A DNA stretch of 64,000 bases from Phorcus lineatus (taxonomy: Eukaryota > Mollusca > Gastropoda > Trochida > Trochidae), in contig OV121081.1 of NCBI GenBank assembly GCA_921293015.1, positions 70,449,022 through 70,513,021 of the forward strand, read 5' to 3'. Position 1 is the stretch's first letter. Every line of letters starts with the position of its first letter. Both the position numbers and the translations under genes were made by a program. Shown here piece by piece: positions 1-10,219 of the stretch. The notes below the pieces were generated by a model. It searched no databases, was not told the DNA's origin, and saw only the letters and a program-made list of their open reading frames with translations.

Positions 1-67
1 TGTAAGATATACATGTGACTTAAAGTTTCCTCCTTAAAGACAACAAGTTTCCATTGTGTTGTTGCAG

Positions 68-3000
68 CACCTGTGGATGTTGGTGGTGCAGGACTCAGGA
101 CTGCTAAACCAGATCCGCATCGTGAAAGACTTCTATCTGCTGGGGCGGGGCGAGCTCTATCTCGCCTTCATCGACCAGGCCCAACATCTCCTGAAGACTC
201 CGCCCACCGGCACCACTGAACATGGTAACCATCCAGTGTAGTTGTTTGCATTTGTACTGATCACTAGAGGAATTTAAGAACAATTTTAAATTCATTTAAA
301 AACCCTGAACATGATAATAATTCTTTGTAACTATTTGCAATTATACCAGTAAAATAATTCCATGAAGAGGTATTTTAGGTGCCCTTGACTTTCAATACAA
401 TTAAAGAGGACCATAAAAAATCGTTATCATTCTTTGTGCAGTTTATCTTTTAATAGCTTTACATAAGGGTGCGCGGTATTATCGGTATATCAGTATATTG
501 CAATACAGAAACACCACGATACGTACCGGTACACTATTCTGAAAATATCCAATATATTGGAGGTTTTAGATTTAGCACTTTCCGTGTAAAATTGCAGAAA
601 AAAGTAACAAAAACACCCTATGATTTTACTGAAAGTTGTAATCAAAGTGTCAACTTGCAAAGTAGAATAGCACAGACATGTTAAAAGTACGAAACCAGTC
701 ACTTAATTATCTCTCTTTAGAAAATGACGTCCAGTTGTGCATTGATCACTGTTCTAACTGCTGTTATTTAGTCAAAAGAACATGGGAAAACTAAAATATG
801 AAAAGTACCAATATATTGCAATATGTATTACAAAACACTTTTGTGTATCGCAGTATATTGCGATATGGAAATGAGGATCGATACCCATCCTTAGCTTCCC
901 AGACATTTTTTGTCCTTATTTGCTGATTCTTGTGTTGAAGATGTGAACATGGCCTATCAGCAGTCAGCGAGGAACGTACTGCTTGAAGACGAGAACTTCT
1001 TCCAACGCTTCCACCTGACCATCACCTCAAAGACTTCGGAGAAGAGTAAGTACATGTCCTCACTGCTGAAAACTTTCTACAGCTTACAATTGCTATAGCT
1101 GTATTGAAATGATCAGTCTGATAAATTGAATTAATGATAGAATCTCAATTTCATCCCCCCTGCTCTATGAATTGTTATTTCATTGTTTGATATAAGGCTT
1201 TTACTGTGAATGGAATTTTTGAAAAAGAAACTTTAAAGAATCCTAAAAGGTGATTCCAGAATGAATAGACTAGTATACCACTAAGTAAACCATAGTCATT
1301 ATTTCTTATGAACCATGCCCACCGATTGTTCTCCTACTAAAGGAGTTCAGTGTGATGTAAATGTTTCAATATCAAGATATGTTATTGCCCTGATGTTGTT
1401 GTACAGAGGGCTCTGGGAGTGAGGAGAGCAAGACGAGTGTGGCGGAGACGGGCTGGCGCTGTCTGGGTCTCTCCTGCTCCATACAGTGGCCTCTCCACAT
1501 CTTCTTCACCACTAACATCCTCGACAAGTAGGTTTATATGACTCTTTTGTGAAAATGAAGAGTTAATTGTTAGAATCTCATTTTGATCTTCCTCAATGCA
1601 ATAATAATCGATCAATATCTTATATTTGACAAGATGGAAATGTTCATCTGACTGCTTCTGGAATCCTTGACTCCTGAGCTTACTTAGTAATCTACAATGG
1701 AGACAATCTACAACTAAACAGTATCATTCTCAGTTGCTGATATAAGAAAAGAAACTTTAACAAAGGAAATGAGGGGATTTGCTAGGAGCTTTACAGTAAA
1801 AAAGCTGGAAAATGACTGAGTCAAGTGGTAAAACAACCAACAAATATCAACATCAGTAGTTTGAAAGTTGCAATTTTTCTTCTATGGTGTGTTTATTAGC
1901 CACACTCATGTTGTCATTTCTCTCTGCAGTGAGAGTAGATGTCTTGTGACTTACCCCCACACCCTAACTCTACACTTCTACACTAACCCGACACTTCATC
2001 ATCTCTTAATAAGTCTACTTGTCTTCTCATCCAAAGATACAACCGCATATTCCGGTTCCTGCTGGCAGTGAAGCGGACGCAGATTGACCTGCAGTCGTGT
2101 TGGACGCTGCAGATGCAGAGGAAGAAGACGGTCATTCCGCCGGAGGAGGCGCCCAAGTGGCAGCTGAGGACCCACATGATGTTCCTGGTGGACAATCTAC
2201 AGTACTATCTGCAGGTGACTTACCTGTTGTGGGATTGTTGTAGAGTAGAGGCGTGACAATACAGATATTTCACAATAAGATACATATTGTGATATCTCTA
2301 AAAGATATGATTTGAAAGATACATCTCACTATATACTATTTTGAGGAATTTTGATAAAAGGGAAGATTAGCCTTGATTTTAAAGCATCAAAGAATTTATA
2401 CTGACAGTTCTTGAGGTTTGTCTTTTGTTAAGCAAGATTCATCATGATGGCTGTAAAGTTTTGCTTTTGCCAAGTCTATGTATAAACGTGAAGTTTGTCT
2501 TGTTAATGTAATACTTAAATGAAAGTGAGCCTAACAGACAAACTAAAATGAAGAAGTAACACTGTTTAACTCTTTGTTGGTAAAGTTGGTGAAATTTTAT
2601 TTGATGAGGCATTTGACGTAACGCATCAAAATCTTGTTCTGTGTTTAACATGGAAGTAAATTAACATTTCTCTTTTAGGTCGATGTGATTGAGTCTCAGT
2701 TCGGTATACTGCAAGAGAAGATTAACACGACGCGTGACTTCGAGGCTGTCAAACTTGCACATGAACAGTTTCTTGTCACTCTGCTGTCTCAGAGCTTTGT
2801 TCACATGAAGTCGGTATGTGTGTCTCACTTTGACTCATCTAGTTCTAAACATTAGTTTTTCTTTTGTATTTGTTTATTAAGATTTTGATTAAATATGCTT
2901 TGTTTGAACATATTGCTGAGATATTGCTAAATGTAAGTAAATGTAGTAAGGTAATGATTTTGGTAAACTTCCGTCACAGAAAACACAACAGCATGGTTTG

Positions 3001-4689
3001 ATGAATATCTTATATGTAAGGAAACTAAAGCCTTGAAATGTTCGTCAATGTAAAGCAGATTAGATCATTCATTGCATCAATGAAATCTGTTGGTTATGTT
3101 ATGATGAGATCAGTTCCTGTAAAGATACTTTCGTAACTACATCCTTGTAGTAACCTAGCCAGAAATAAACAATAAAAAAGAAAAGTTTCTTTCTGTCAGA
3201 GGTTTCCAAAGATAGATATTGATCTAATGATTGTCTTCAAAAGGCACATTAGGATGACATGTTTCCCACTTTGTCTGAATGATAAGGAAATCTTTCTAAA
3301 ACTCTCTTTGATGAAGGATTGCTTTACATGATTTATACCACTATTGATCTAACATTAACAAATTAAGGTGTAACAAAATTATTGTGTAATAATTATATGG
3401 ACATGGATGGTTGTTGCGATGTGACAGGTGTCCAGCTGCCTGTACGACATCCTGGAGCTGTGTTCCAGCTTCTCCCGTCTTGTCAATGAGTCTGAGTCCG
3501 GGGTGCTCCCTACCCACAGTCTCTCACAACTTCACTCCATTGCCAAGGTCAGTGTCCAGTCATAGATCTAGGCATTTTCATTGAATGTTGAGAAAGGAGG
3601 CTTCAATATTGTGGTTTACCCTTTTTATGTGCACTTTTCTATTAAATTGTTCAAAGGGGTCGGTTCGAACCCCCTTATCAGAAAACTGATTGAGGAACTT
3701 TTTAAAACCCCATGTGGATCCCTTACTTCATTTACAAATGTTTAATGAGAGTTAGATTTTCTACCCACAGTCTTTCTCTACTTTCATATCATAGCTATTG
3801 TTAGTGTTATTGTTAGATCCATGAATTTTATAAGTAGGTGGAGAGCTCTAATCTAAAAAGGGGGTAAACCCTTCATCTCGGCATTTATCTTCATAATTAA
3901 GAAAATAAATTTGTCTGAACCCCTTTCTTTATTAAATAAAGATTTATTGATTGAAGAACCTCCTGAATACCCACATTGATACTCCACTAGGTTTACTTAG
4001 CTTCCTAGCAACTGTTGATTGTGAGTTTATTGTTCTAATCAAAGTTTTCAAGATCATCATGATAGCCAAGGTTGATGTTTCACATTACGAATTGAAAAGT
4101 TCGTAAAATTTAAAGAATTGAAGAAAATACCTTTTACACAGAATAGATTTTTATTAGTTATTCGTGTGAGCTGTTGATTGTGAGTTTATTGTTCTAATCA
4201 AAGTTTTCAAGATCATCATGATAGCCAAGGTTGATGTTTCACATTACGAATTGAAAAGTTCGTAAAATTTAAAGAATTGAAGAAAATACCTTTTACACAG
4301 AATAGATTTTTATTAGTTATTCGTGTGAGCTGTTGATTGTGAGTTTATTGTTCTAATCAAAGTTTTCAAGATCATCATGATAGCCAAGGTTGGTGTTTCA
4401 CACTACGAATTGAAAAGTTCGTAAAATTTAAATAATTGAAGAAAATGCCTTTAGATTAGATTTTATAAATGATTCATGTGGTCTCTGTACAAGTCTCCGA
4501 CAAGCTTGCCACCATATCATCTATCACTTATGAATATCATCCCAGAGTTTCCAGCGCCAGTCGAGTCTGCTGTTCAAGATCTTGTCCAGTGTAAGGAGTC
4601 ACAACGCGAGTCCCCACTTGGCACAGCTGCTGCTGAGACTAGATTTCAACCGATACTTCTCCACAGCTGGCGGACAGCTGGGCAGGTAG
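68..4689 (+). CDS. TUBGCP4: Gamma-tubulin complex component 4, C-terminal half (5' exons outside window)
   Basis: Seven exons join in one frame: 68-224, 941-1045, 1407-1527, 2037-2214, 2679-2813, 3428-3547, 4546-4689 (960 nt, 319 residues plus stop). The product matches the C-terminal half of animal GCP4: KDFYLLGRGEL, AFIDQAQHLLKTPPT, WPLHI, a FLVDNLQYYLQVDV-type helix and an LSSVRSHNASPHLAQLLLRLD-type tail. This is the GRIP2 half, which in the family binds gamma-tubulin, so the protein should act in the gamma-tubulin ring complex that nucleates microtubules at centrosomes and spindles. The N-terminal GRIP1 half must lie upstream of base 1. Every intron is GT-AG. The last exon reads into TAG at 4687-4689, three codons shorter than the vertebrate tail. 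A GT at 4686-4687 could instead be a donor to a further small exon. Family assignment is secure; the exact C-terminus is not. Confidence 0.93.
464..893 (+). repeat. Non-autonomous DNA-transposon-like repeat, copy 1 (intron of TUBGCP4)
   Basis: A roughly 430-bp block starts near TAAGGGTGCGCGGTATTATC and ends near CGATACCCATCCTTA. A second copy in the same orientation lies at about 5021-5454 and a truncated inverted piece at 8406-8527. The ends are imperfectly inverted (TAAGG.TG at one end, CATCCTTA at the other), and both contain runs related to TATTGCGATA. The short ORF inside has no recognisable protein and carries independent changes in each copy, so it is probably non-coding. A MITE-like element fits best; the superfamily is not identified. 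Confidence 0.6.
4012..4475. repeat. 159-bp tandem repeat, about 2.9 copies, in the last intron of TUBGCP4
   Basis: The phrase CTGTTGATTGTGAGTTTATT starts at 4012, 4171 and 4330, an exact 159-bp period. Copies 1 and 2 are almost identical over the full unit. Copy 3 carries substitutions and decays after about 4440, just before the acceptor of the last exon at 4546. The unit has no coding potential. A recent tandem duplication is the simplest explanation. Confidence 0.9.
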
Positions 4690-4699
4690 TTCTATTTAC

Positions 4700-7020
4700 T
4701 GTGTTCATGTCAAATGTAGCTTCAGCCATTGTCATAGTCCATTTGAAATAGAATATGACAGACCGTGTGATGAAGAATGCCCTAGACAGAACGAGTTTGA
4801 ATATCGAGAAAGTCATAATTTTGGACTTAAAATTCTCAGAATAAGCTTGATTGTTTCAGACAGCATTTACCTATGCATCAATATGTCATGTTTCAGCATC
4901 TGAAGTTCCATTAACCCAACAATCAAGCATGGATGGTCAGTCAATTCATTGATGTACAGAGGATATTGTATATATGCAAACAATTAAAAATCTCAAAGTA
5001 TTACAAGAGTTTGTTCTTATTAAAAAGGGTACGTGGTATTATCGATATATCGGTATATTGCAATACAGAAACAACAGGTACAGTCTTCTGAATATATCCA
5101 ATATACCAGAGGTTTTAGAATGAACACTTTTCGTGTTAAATTGCAGAAAAACTTAACAAAAACATCCTATGATTTTACTGAAAGTTGTAAACAAAGTGTG
5201 AACGAGCAAAGTGGAAATAGCACAGATATGTTAAAAGTACGAAACGAGTCCCTTAATTATCTCTTATCTATTATCTCTTTACAAAACGACGTCCAGTTGT
5301 GCATTGATCACTGTTCTAATTGCTGTTATTTAGTCAATAAAACATGGAAAAAGTAAAATATGAAAAGTATCAATATATTGCCATCGGTATTGCAATACGC
5401 TTTTCTGTATCGCAATATATTGCGATATGGAAATGAGGACCGATACCCATCCTTATTATTTATCAAGTACTTGAAAAGTAATTTGGAAAGGGAATACGAT
5501 TGCATTATTTGCAAAGTTTATGTTCTCCCTCACGGTGTGCTGTTGTGAAGTGATGGATATAGAATTGACTGCATTGACTGTCAAACCATTTGACAGCTTA
5601 GAAATATCTACTGGTGTTTTGTTATATGGTGAATCCCTAAAGAAATTTGAAATGTTCAATTTTAAAAAATTTACTTAGAGAATTGATTGTTAAAATGGCT
5701 AGCTGCTATTATAAATGGCTTTAACCGTTTCACTTTGTGATTCTTTCACACTAAGCTATATCTTCGGGAGTTGCTTGGCCTATTCATATTTTGTGACATT
5801 GAAATTAGTTTTATTAATATCTTCAAACAAGAACCATAACAAGAATTTGACTGGATTCAGTTAACTATGTTATAAATGTCCATCATGATCTATGATAATG
5901 ATACTTATATTTCTAATACATTTATAAAAATTTGGCAGAGATCATATTTCCATTTACTTTTGTATCAAGTCAACATGCTAGGCATAACTTGCTTCATTCT
6001 CCATTATTGGCGTTATGTAAGCGTTTCTGTTCACTACAAGTCGCAGCCTTCGTAAGATTAAAGTTCAGATATGGTAGCTGAGAGAGCTGGCACGGAAAAG
6101 TTCAGGAAATATTGCAGGGCTTTGATCAGCCGGTGATTGGAACTGTTTTAAGTTCTCCTTTGCTGTGAAAGTCATATCAAATTTGAACTGAATCATATCA
6201 AATTTGTAAAAACAAACAATTATCGTACATGACACTTTGTCAACAGGGGCCAATATCATCAACATAGAACACATTGATCACCCAATCTTGTTGGTTCATA
6301 ATTTTTATATGATGCTCATTGTGAAAAATATGAACCCCAGTAGGTATAAAATAAACATCAAAACACTCTTCGTAATTGTGACTTCACCTAATAATCAATG
6401 CTTTGACATCACAGTTTGACCTTGGATGTTAGAGCTAATTCAGACACAGAAAACCACAGTGTTATAGAGCAGTCAAGATATTTATTCCGAAGTGCATATG
6501 ATGGGGCATTTTACTTATACATTATACACAATAAAGCTCTATAAATATAATAGAGTTGTCTTATCATGTTCCAGAAAACAGAAGTTTCACTTATAATAAA
6601 TTGCAATCTATCTCATACATCTGACAAATTACAGAGCACATGGTGCCTGTTTTTCACATTTGTGTACTATATTTGCTCCAATAGAAACCCAGGCTTCTAT
6701 ATTTCACATATTTTTTATAAATGAGTATTTGATATAACATTTTTATAATCATTCCTACCCTGAGCTTTTGAAATAAATTCTTACTGCTGTTTGAGTAGCT
6801 TCATTTTGATGTAAAAATATAATCTTCATTCATAACATTCAGCAACCATAAATGGGCCTCCATTTTCCAAGCTTTCTTCTTGCTTAGACAATTGTATGTA
6901 GATTCGATTCAATTTGGCTGATGCTTGTGGCACTACAAGAGTTTTGAACTATAAGTTCTAAGAATCCAGATGATTTATCATCAATGTACACAAGAGCATG
7001 AAATATTAGTATTATTCAGT
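4700..7020. other. Gene-free stretch between TUBGCP4 and the first secreted-protein gene
   Basis: Apart from the repeat copy at 5021-5454 I see no supported gene here. Open frames are short, have no paralog in the window and lack recognisable motifs. TTTATT at 6481-6486 reads AATAAA on the minus strand and could be the poly(A) signal of the gene ending at 7028, which would give a 3' UTR of about 540 nt; this is tentative. Confidence 0.5.
5021..5454 (+). repeat. Non-autonomous DNA-transposon-like repeat, copy 2
   Basis: This is the same block as at 464-893, in the same orientation and about 85-90% alike by eye. It begins at AAAGGGTACGTGGTATTATC and ends at CGATACCCATCCTTA. It lies downstream of TUBGCP4 in otherwise gene-free sequence. 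Small insertions and deletions between the copies (for example an extra TCTATTATCTC near 5265) indicate moderate age. Confidence 0.6.
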
Positions 7021-7027
7021 CAATTTT

Positions 7028-10000
7028 CTAAGCAAATAGTTTAGTTTTTGGGTCAGGAGTGAGCCAGACCTCGAAGAAGCCGGTGAAGTAGTTGACGATG
7101 TAGTAGGTTGAGAAGTCAAGTTTAAGATCATTGGACAGGGCCACGGCTGTTCTGTGAGAGTAGTCGGTGCCGTAGTTACTCGTGAAGTTTCTGAAATTTG
7201 AAGAGATAGTCTTGTGTAAATTAATGAAATGAATAGGCTTGAAAATATATCGTTGCTTTTAAATACGTCAGCTTTGTTGCTTCTCATGACACATGTTAAA
7301 AACCAAGCAAGTATGTGCAGCACCTGTCTCTTGTGAATGTTAATGGTGCACAAAGAAAGGCAGCTTGACAGGATCTTGTATACCTTGAATAGCTGCAGTC
7401 TTCCAATGCACTTGGCATGCAGTTCTATAGTCCTGCTTCATGACTGTGTATTTAAATAAAAGCCTCTAATACAGTCTAGGTCCACATTAAGCAAGTCTAG
7501 ATTGACTGAATATGAAATTAGGAGCCCAAAGAAAAGAATATGTAGATGAAGGAACAGTCAATTATTAAAATATTTCATAGTCTAGCAGTTCTACTAAACA
7601 CTTGTTGCAACGGCATCTCTCCCAAGTCAAACTTCACTTCTAAGGAGATTGCCATTCTGAATTGCCATTTCTTTGATGTTGCAGCTCACTTGCAAGGCGT
7701 AGGGAACAGGCTTAAAGCAGGTACAGATAGCTGATGCGCTCTCCTTTTAAAAAAGTTGAACACTCACCAGTAATCATCTCTAGAGTTGCGTTAATGACAA
7801 ATATTAAAAATATATGTCGCTACCAAATCTCCAGTCACTTCATAAGTTAAATCAAAAGTTCCTTCCTGAAAGCTGATATTGTTTCAGAAGGTTTGGCCGT
7901 GTCCTCAGGAATTTTGGTAGGGCCTTCAGCCCGGCTAAATTTTTAAAACTAAACGGAGGTAGGAGGTTTTGATTTAAATAAGAAATAAACTCAGAATATT
8001 TGTCTTTTACATGAAAATATTTACCTGGCCTTGACGATGAAGGCGGGCTGTTGTATAATGCTTAGGTTGGGAGCAACTGTTGGTGGGGGTTGCACGTTTG
8101 GGCTCTGGTACTCGATGGGTAGATAGTTCAGCACAGTCATGCTGAAGCCCTTCTTATACTCCTCGTATGCCATATTAAGTAGGTCCATCTTTTTAGCGTA
8201 CTGACCGGGGGCGTAGGTCTCTTGCATTTCAGTATGGATTCTGGTTTGTGTTTGATTCAACTTATACCAGCGTGCCTTGTGGTCAGGTACGCAGTCTACA
8301 CGTATCACGATTGGCATGGCGCCGATTATTTCATCTGAAATAAGAGTAAAGTACAATCTGAACTACCACTTTTGGTTTCTTTGGACAAATACAGCATACT
8401 GTTCTGAAATTTTACACGGAAATTGTTGATTTTGCATCATGCGATGTATTTGATATTTCAGAAGAGTGTACCGTTACCTATCGAGTTGTTTCTTTATTAC
8501 AATATACCGATAATACTGCGCACCTCTACTATATAAACTACATAAAACTTCATGAAACACTTTTTCACTTTAAAGGAGAGCCCTTTCAGGGTACTTTGTG
8601 TAAACGGAATTCGAGGGGAAGCACATACACATATATGTCATAATCATTCAAAAAGAAAAACAGTTCGTAATTACACCATTCATCAGGTTAGATGTCCTTA
8701 ACTACTACATCACGAACAGGCATGTTATATGTAAGTTTGTGGATATTCTACCAATTGATATATTTTATCTTAATCGTAACTAAAATTAATACAATTACAG
8801 CGGTTTTGTTTCATATGCCCAAAGAGTCAAGATGGTGTACCGAAAGTCGACAGAACCGTCTATGTATATTTTTTATTTCACTTAAGGTCATTTTTAGTCT
8901 ATAATGGATCGATTTTCAATATAGATCATCAACTATTCCAATATGATGGTGCTGCTATTTCAAAGTTTTAAATAATATAAAAGTTGTAAAACCTCTTCTT
9001 CCAATGTAAACATGGTCACTGGTTTTGTAATATTAAGTCAAACTGTAAGAACATCATGAAGAGGTGTCATTCTAAAATTATTTAAATTTGCTTCTTTCAA
9101 TGGTTATACATTCTCTCCCAACAGAGTTAGCTCCGTCATAAATTCTACGTATATGAATTTATGACGGAGCTACCTCTGAGAGAGAATGATGGTTATATTG
9201 TATTGCTTGGGTTAAAACGTAGCGTTACTTGTCATAATGTAATCCTGTATTTCATCGTAGTACATTGGATTATAGGTGAACGGTTTTGGTTCTATTTTCA
9301 GCCATTTTGCAGCTCCAAAACTTTTCTCAAAGGAATCCTGGAAGAAAAAAAACGATGTTTAAGGATTTGATGTAATGGAGAATTCATTCAGAGGAAACGA
9401 TTTTTTTCGCGTCAGATAACAATCTTCATCTTAATCCATGCAACTCCAAAGAGGTAGAAATATTTCATTTTTTACAAACTTCTCACATCTTGCCCCTTGA
9501 TACTAAAATCCTCATTTGAAAGATTACCTTGCGATTTTCAAAATAACAAAACCAAACACGCCTCCTGACCGCCAGTCACTCAGAAGAAGGTTTAGAAGAT
9601 ACAATAGCGCGATGCCACAACTCGTTCATGGGTTAACCACGTTTAAAATACATTGCATATGACAAGTTCGAGTAATAATCGATCATGGTTCCATTTTAAT
9701 AATTAGAAAGTTAAAACATTCGATGGGAGACACTTCTCGTGATGATTACCAGTGCGTGAAACTAACAAGAATAGCACAAAGTTAATTATCAATTGCTCAC
9801 CGAGCCTGGATCATAGGTTTGGTCAAAATGTTGGCAATGAAAGGCTCCGCATACTACAGGATTATTGGGATCAACCAATGTCTCTGTTCCGGCATTGGTC
9901 GTCTGTGCTGTTCCGGCGTTGGTCGTCTGTGCTGCTCCGGCACTGGATGACTGTGCTGCTCTAGCACTGGATGACTGTGCTGTTCCGGCGTTGGTCGTCT

Positions 10001-10202
10001 GTGCTACTCCGGCACTGGATGACTGTGCTGCACTATTGGCCACGGTTTCTGCGGTGTTTGTAGACGAAGACGAAGATGAAGAAGATGAAGATGAAGATGA
10101 AGACGAAGACGAAGATGACCCTGATCCACTATTTGCCCCTTGACCATCACACCTCGTGGCCAGAGCTAATGCGAGGATAATTCCAAGAAGTCTCCTTTTC
10201 AT
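7028..10202 (-). CDS. Secreted Ser-rich protein of an unrecognised family (paralog of the gene at 17196)
   Basis: Four exons on the minus strand: 10202-9801, 9337-9229, 8334-8025, 7190-7028 (984 nt, 327 residues). An N-terminal signal peptide (MKRRLLGIILALALA, cleavage around residue 20) is followed by a run of 19 serines (about 29-47). Six octapeptide repeats of form AQ(SSS/TTN)AGx come next (about 59-106). The folded part starts with a Cys-x4-Cys pair (C118, C123). Exon 2 contains AAKWLKIEPKPF, matched by GSGKWLKVKTVPF in the paralog. Exon 3 contains FSMTVLNYLPIEYQSPN against WTITVYNYLGGKYQRSP. Exon 4 ends YYIVNYFTGFFEVWL against VYFLNYLNGRYDIWL. The Asn in NFTSN is a possible glycosylation site. 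ATG was chosen because it opens the signal peptide 12 nt after a minus-strand acceptor (exon edge near 10214), implying a noncoding first exon. There is no transmembrane segment after the signal. I do not recognise the family. A low-complexity secreted head on a small globular domain would suit a matrix, shell or mucus protein, but that is inference. Confidence 0.82.
8406..8527 (-). repeat. Truncated inverted copy of the 464/5021 repeat family
   Basis: Read on the minus strand, this segment runs from GTGCGCAGTATTATCGGTATA through GGTACACTCTTCTGAAATAT to TTCCGTGTAAAATTTC, in the order seen near 470-595. It holds only the 5' quarter of the element and sits in intron 2 of the minus-strand secreted-protein gene. 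Confidence 0.5.
9110..9188. repeat. Fold-back repeat, arms about 33 bp, in intron 1 of the minus-strand secreted gene
   Basis: ATTCTCTC...AGAGTTAGCTCCGTCATAAATT on the left is mirrored by AATTTATGACGGAGCTACCTCTGAGAGAGAAT on the right around a spacer of about 12 nt (TCTACGTATATG). The innermost 17 or so base pairs are perfect and the outer part has a few mismatches. It resembles a short MITE or hairpin element. Its right edge lies about 40 bp from exon 2 of the gene. Confidence 0.7.
9880..10125 (-). repeat. Coding microsatellite and 24-bp minisatellite (poly-Ser plus AQxxxAGx repeats)
   Basis: Plus-strand positions 10062-10120 are a GAA/GAC/GAT-type trinucleotide run that encodes 19 consecutive serines on the minus strand through mixed TCN codons. 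Six 24-bp units follow towards 9880 and encode the octapeptides. The opposite strand is open by chance and would read an acidic Asp/Glu run; I treat that as a shadow. Confidence 0.85.
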
Positions 10203-10219
10203 TTTGGTAACAGCCTAAG

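Noticed and set aside
56..67. Start of the first visible TUBGCP4 exon as a translation start
   Set aside because: The frame begins with GTG in the intron. The exon starts at 68 after an AG acceptor, and the protein continues from exons outside the window.
9865..10143. Plus-strand acidic frame (Asp/Glu run) opposite the serine repeat
   Set aside because: It is the mirror of the GAA/GAC-type repeat. The minus strand has a signal peptide, conserved downstream exons and a paralog; this frame has none.
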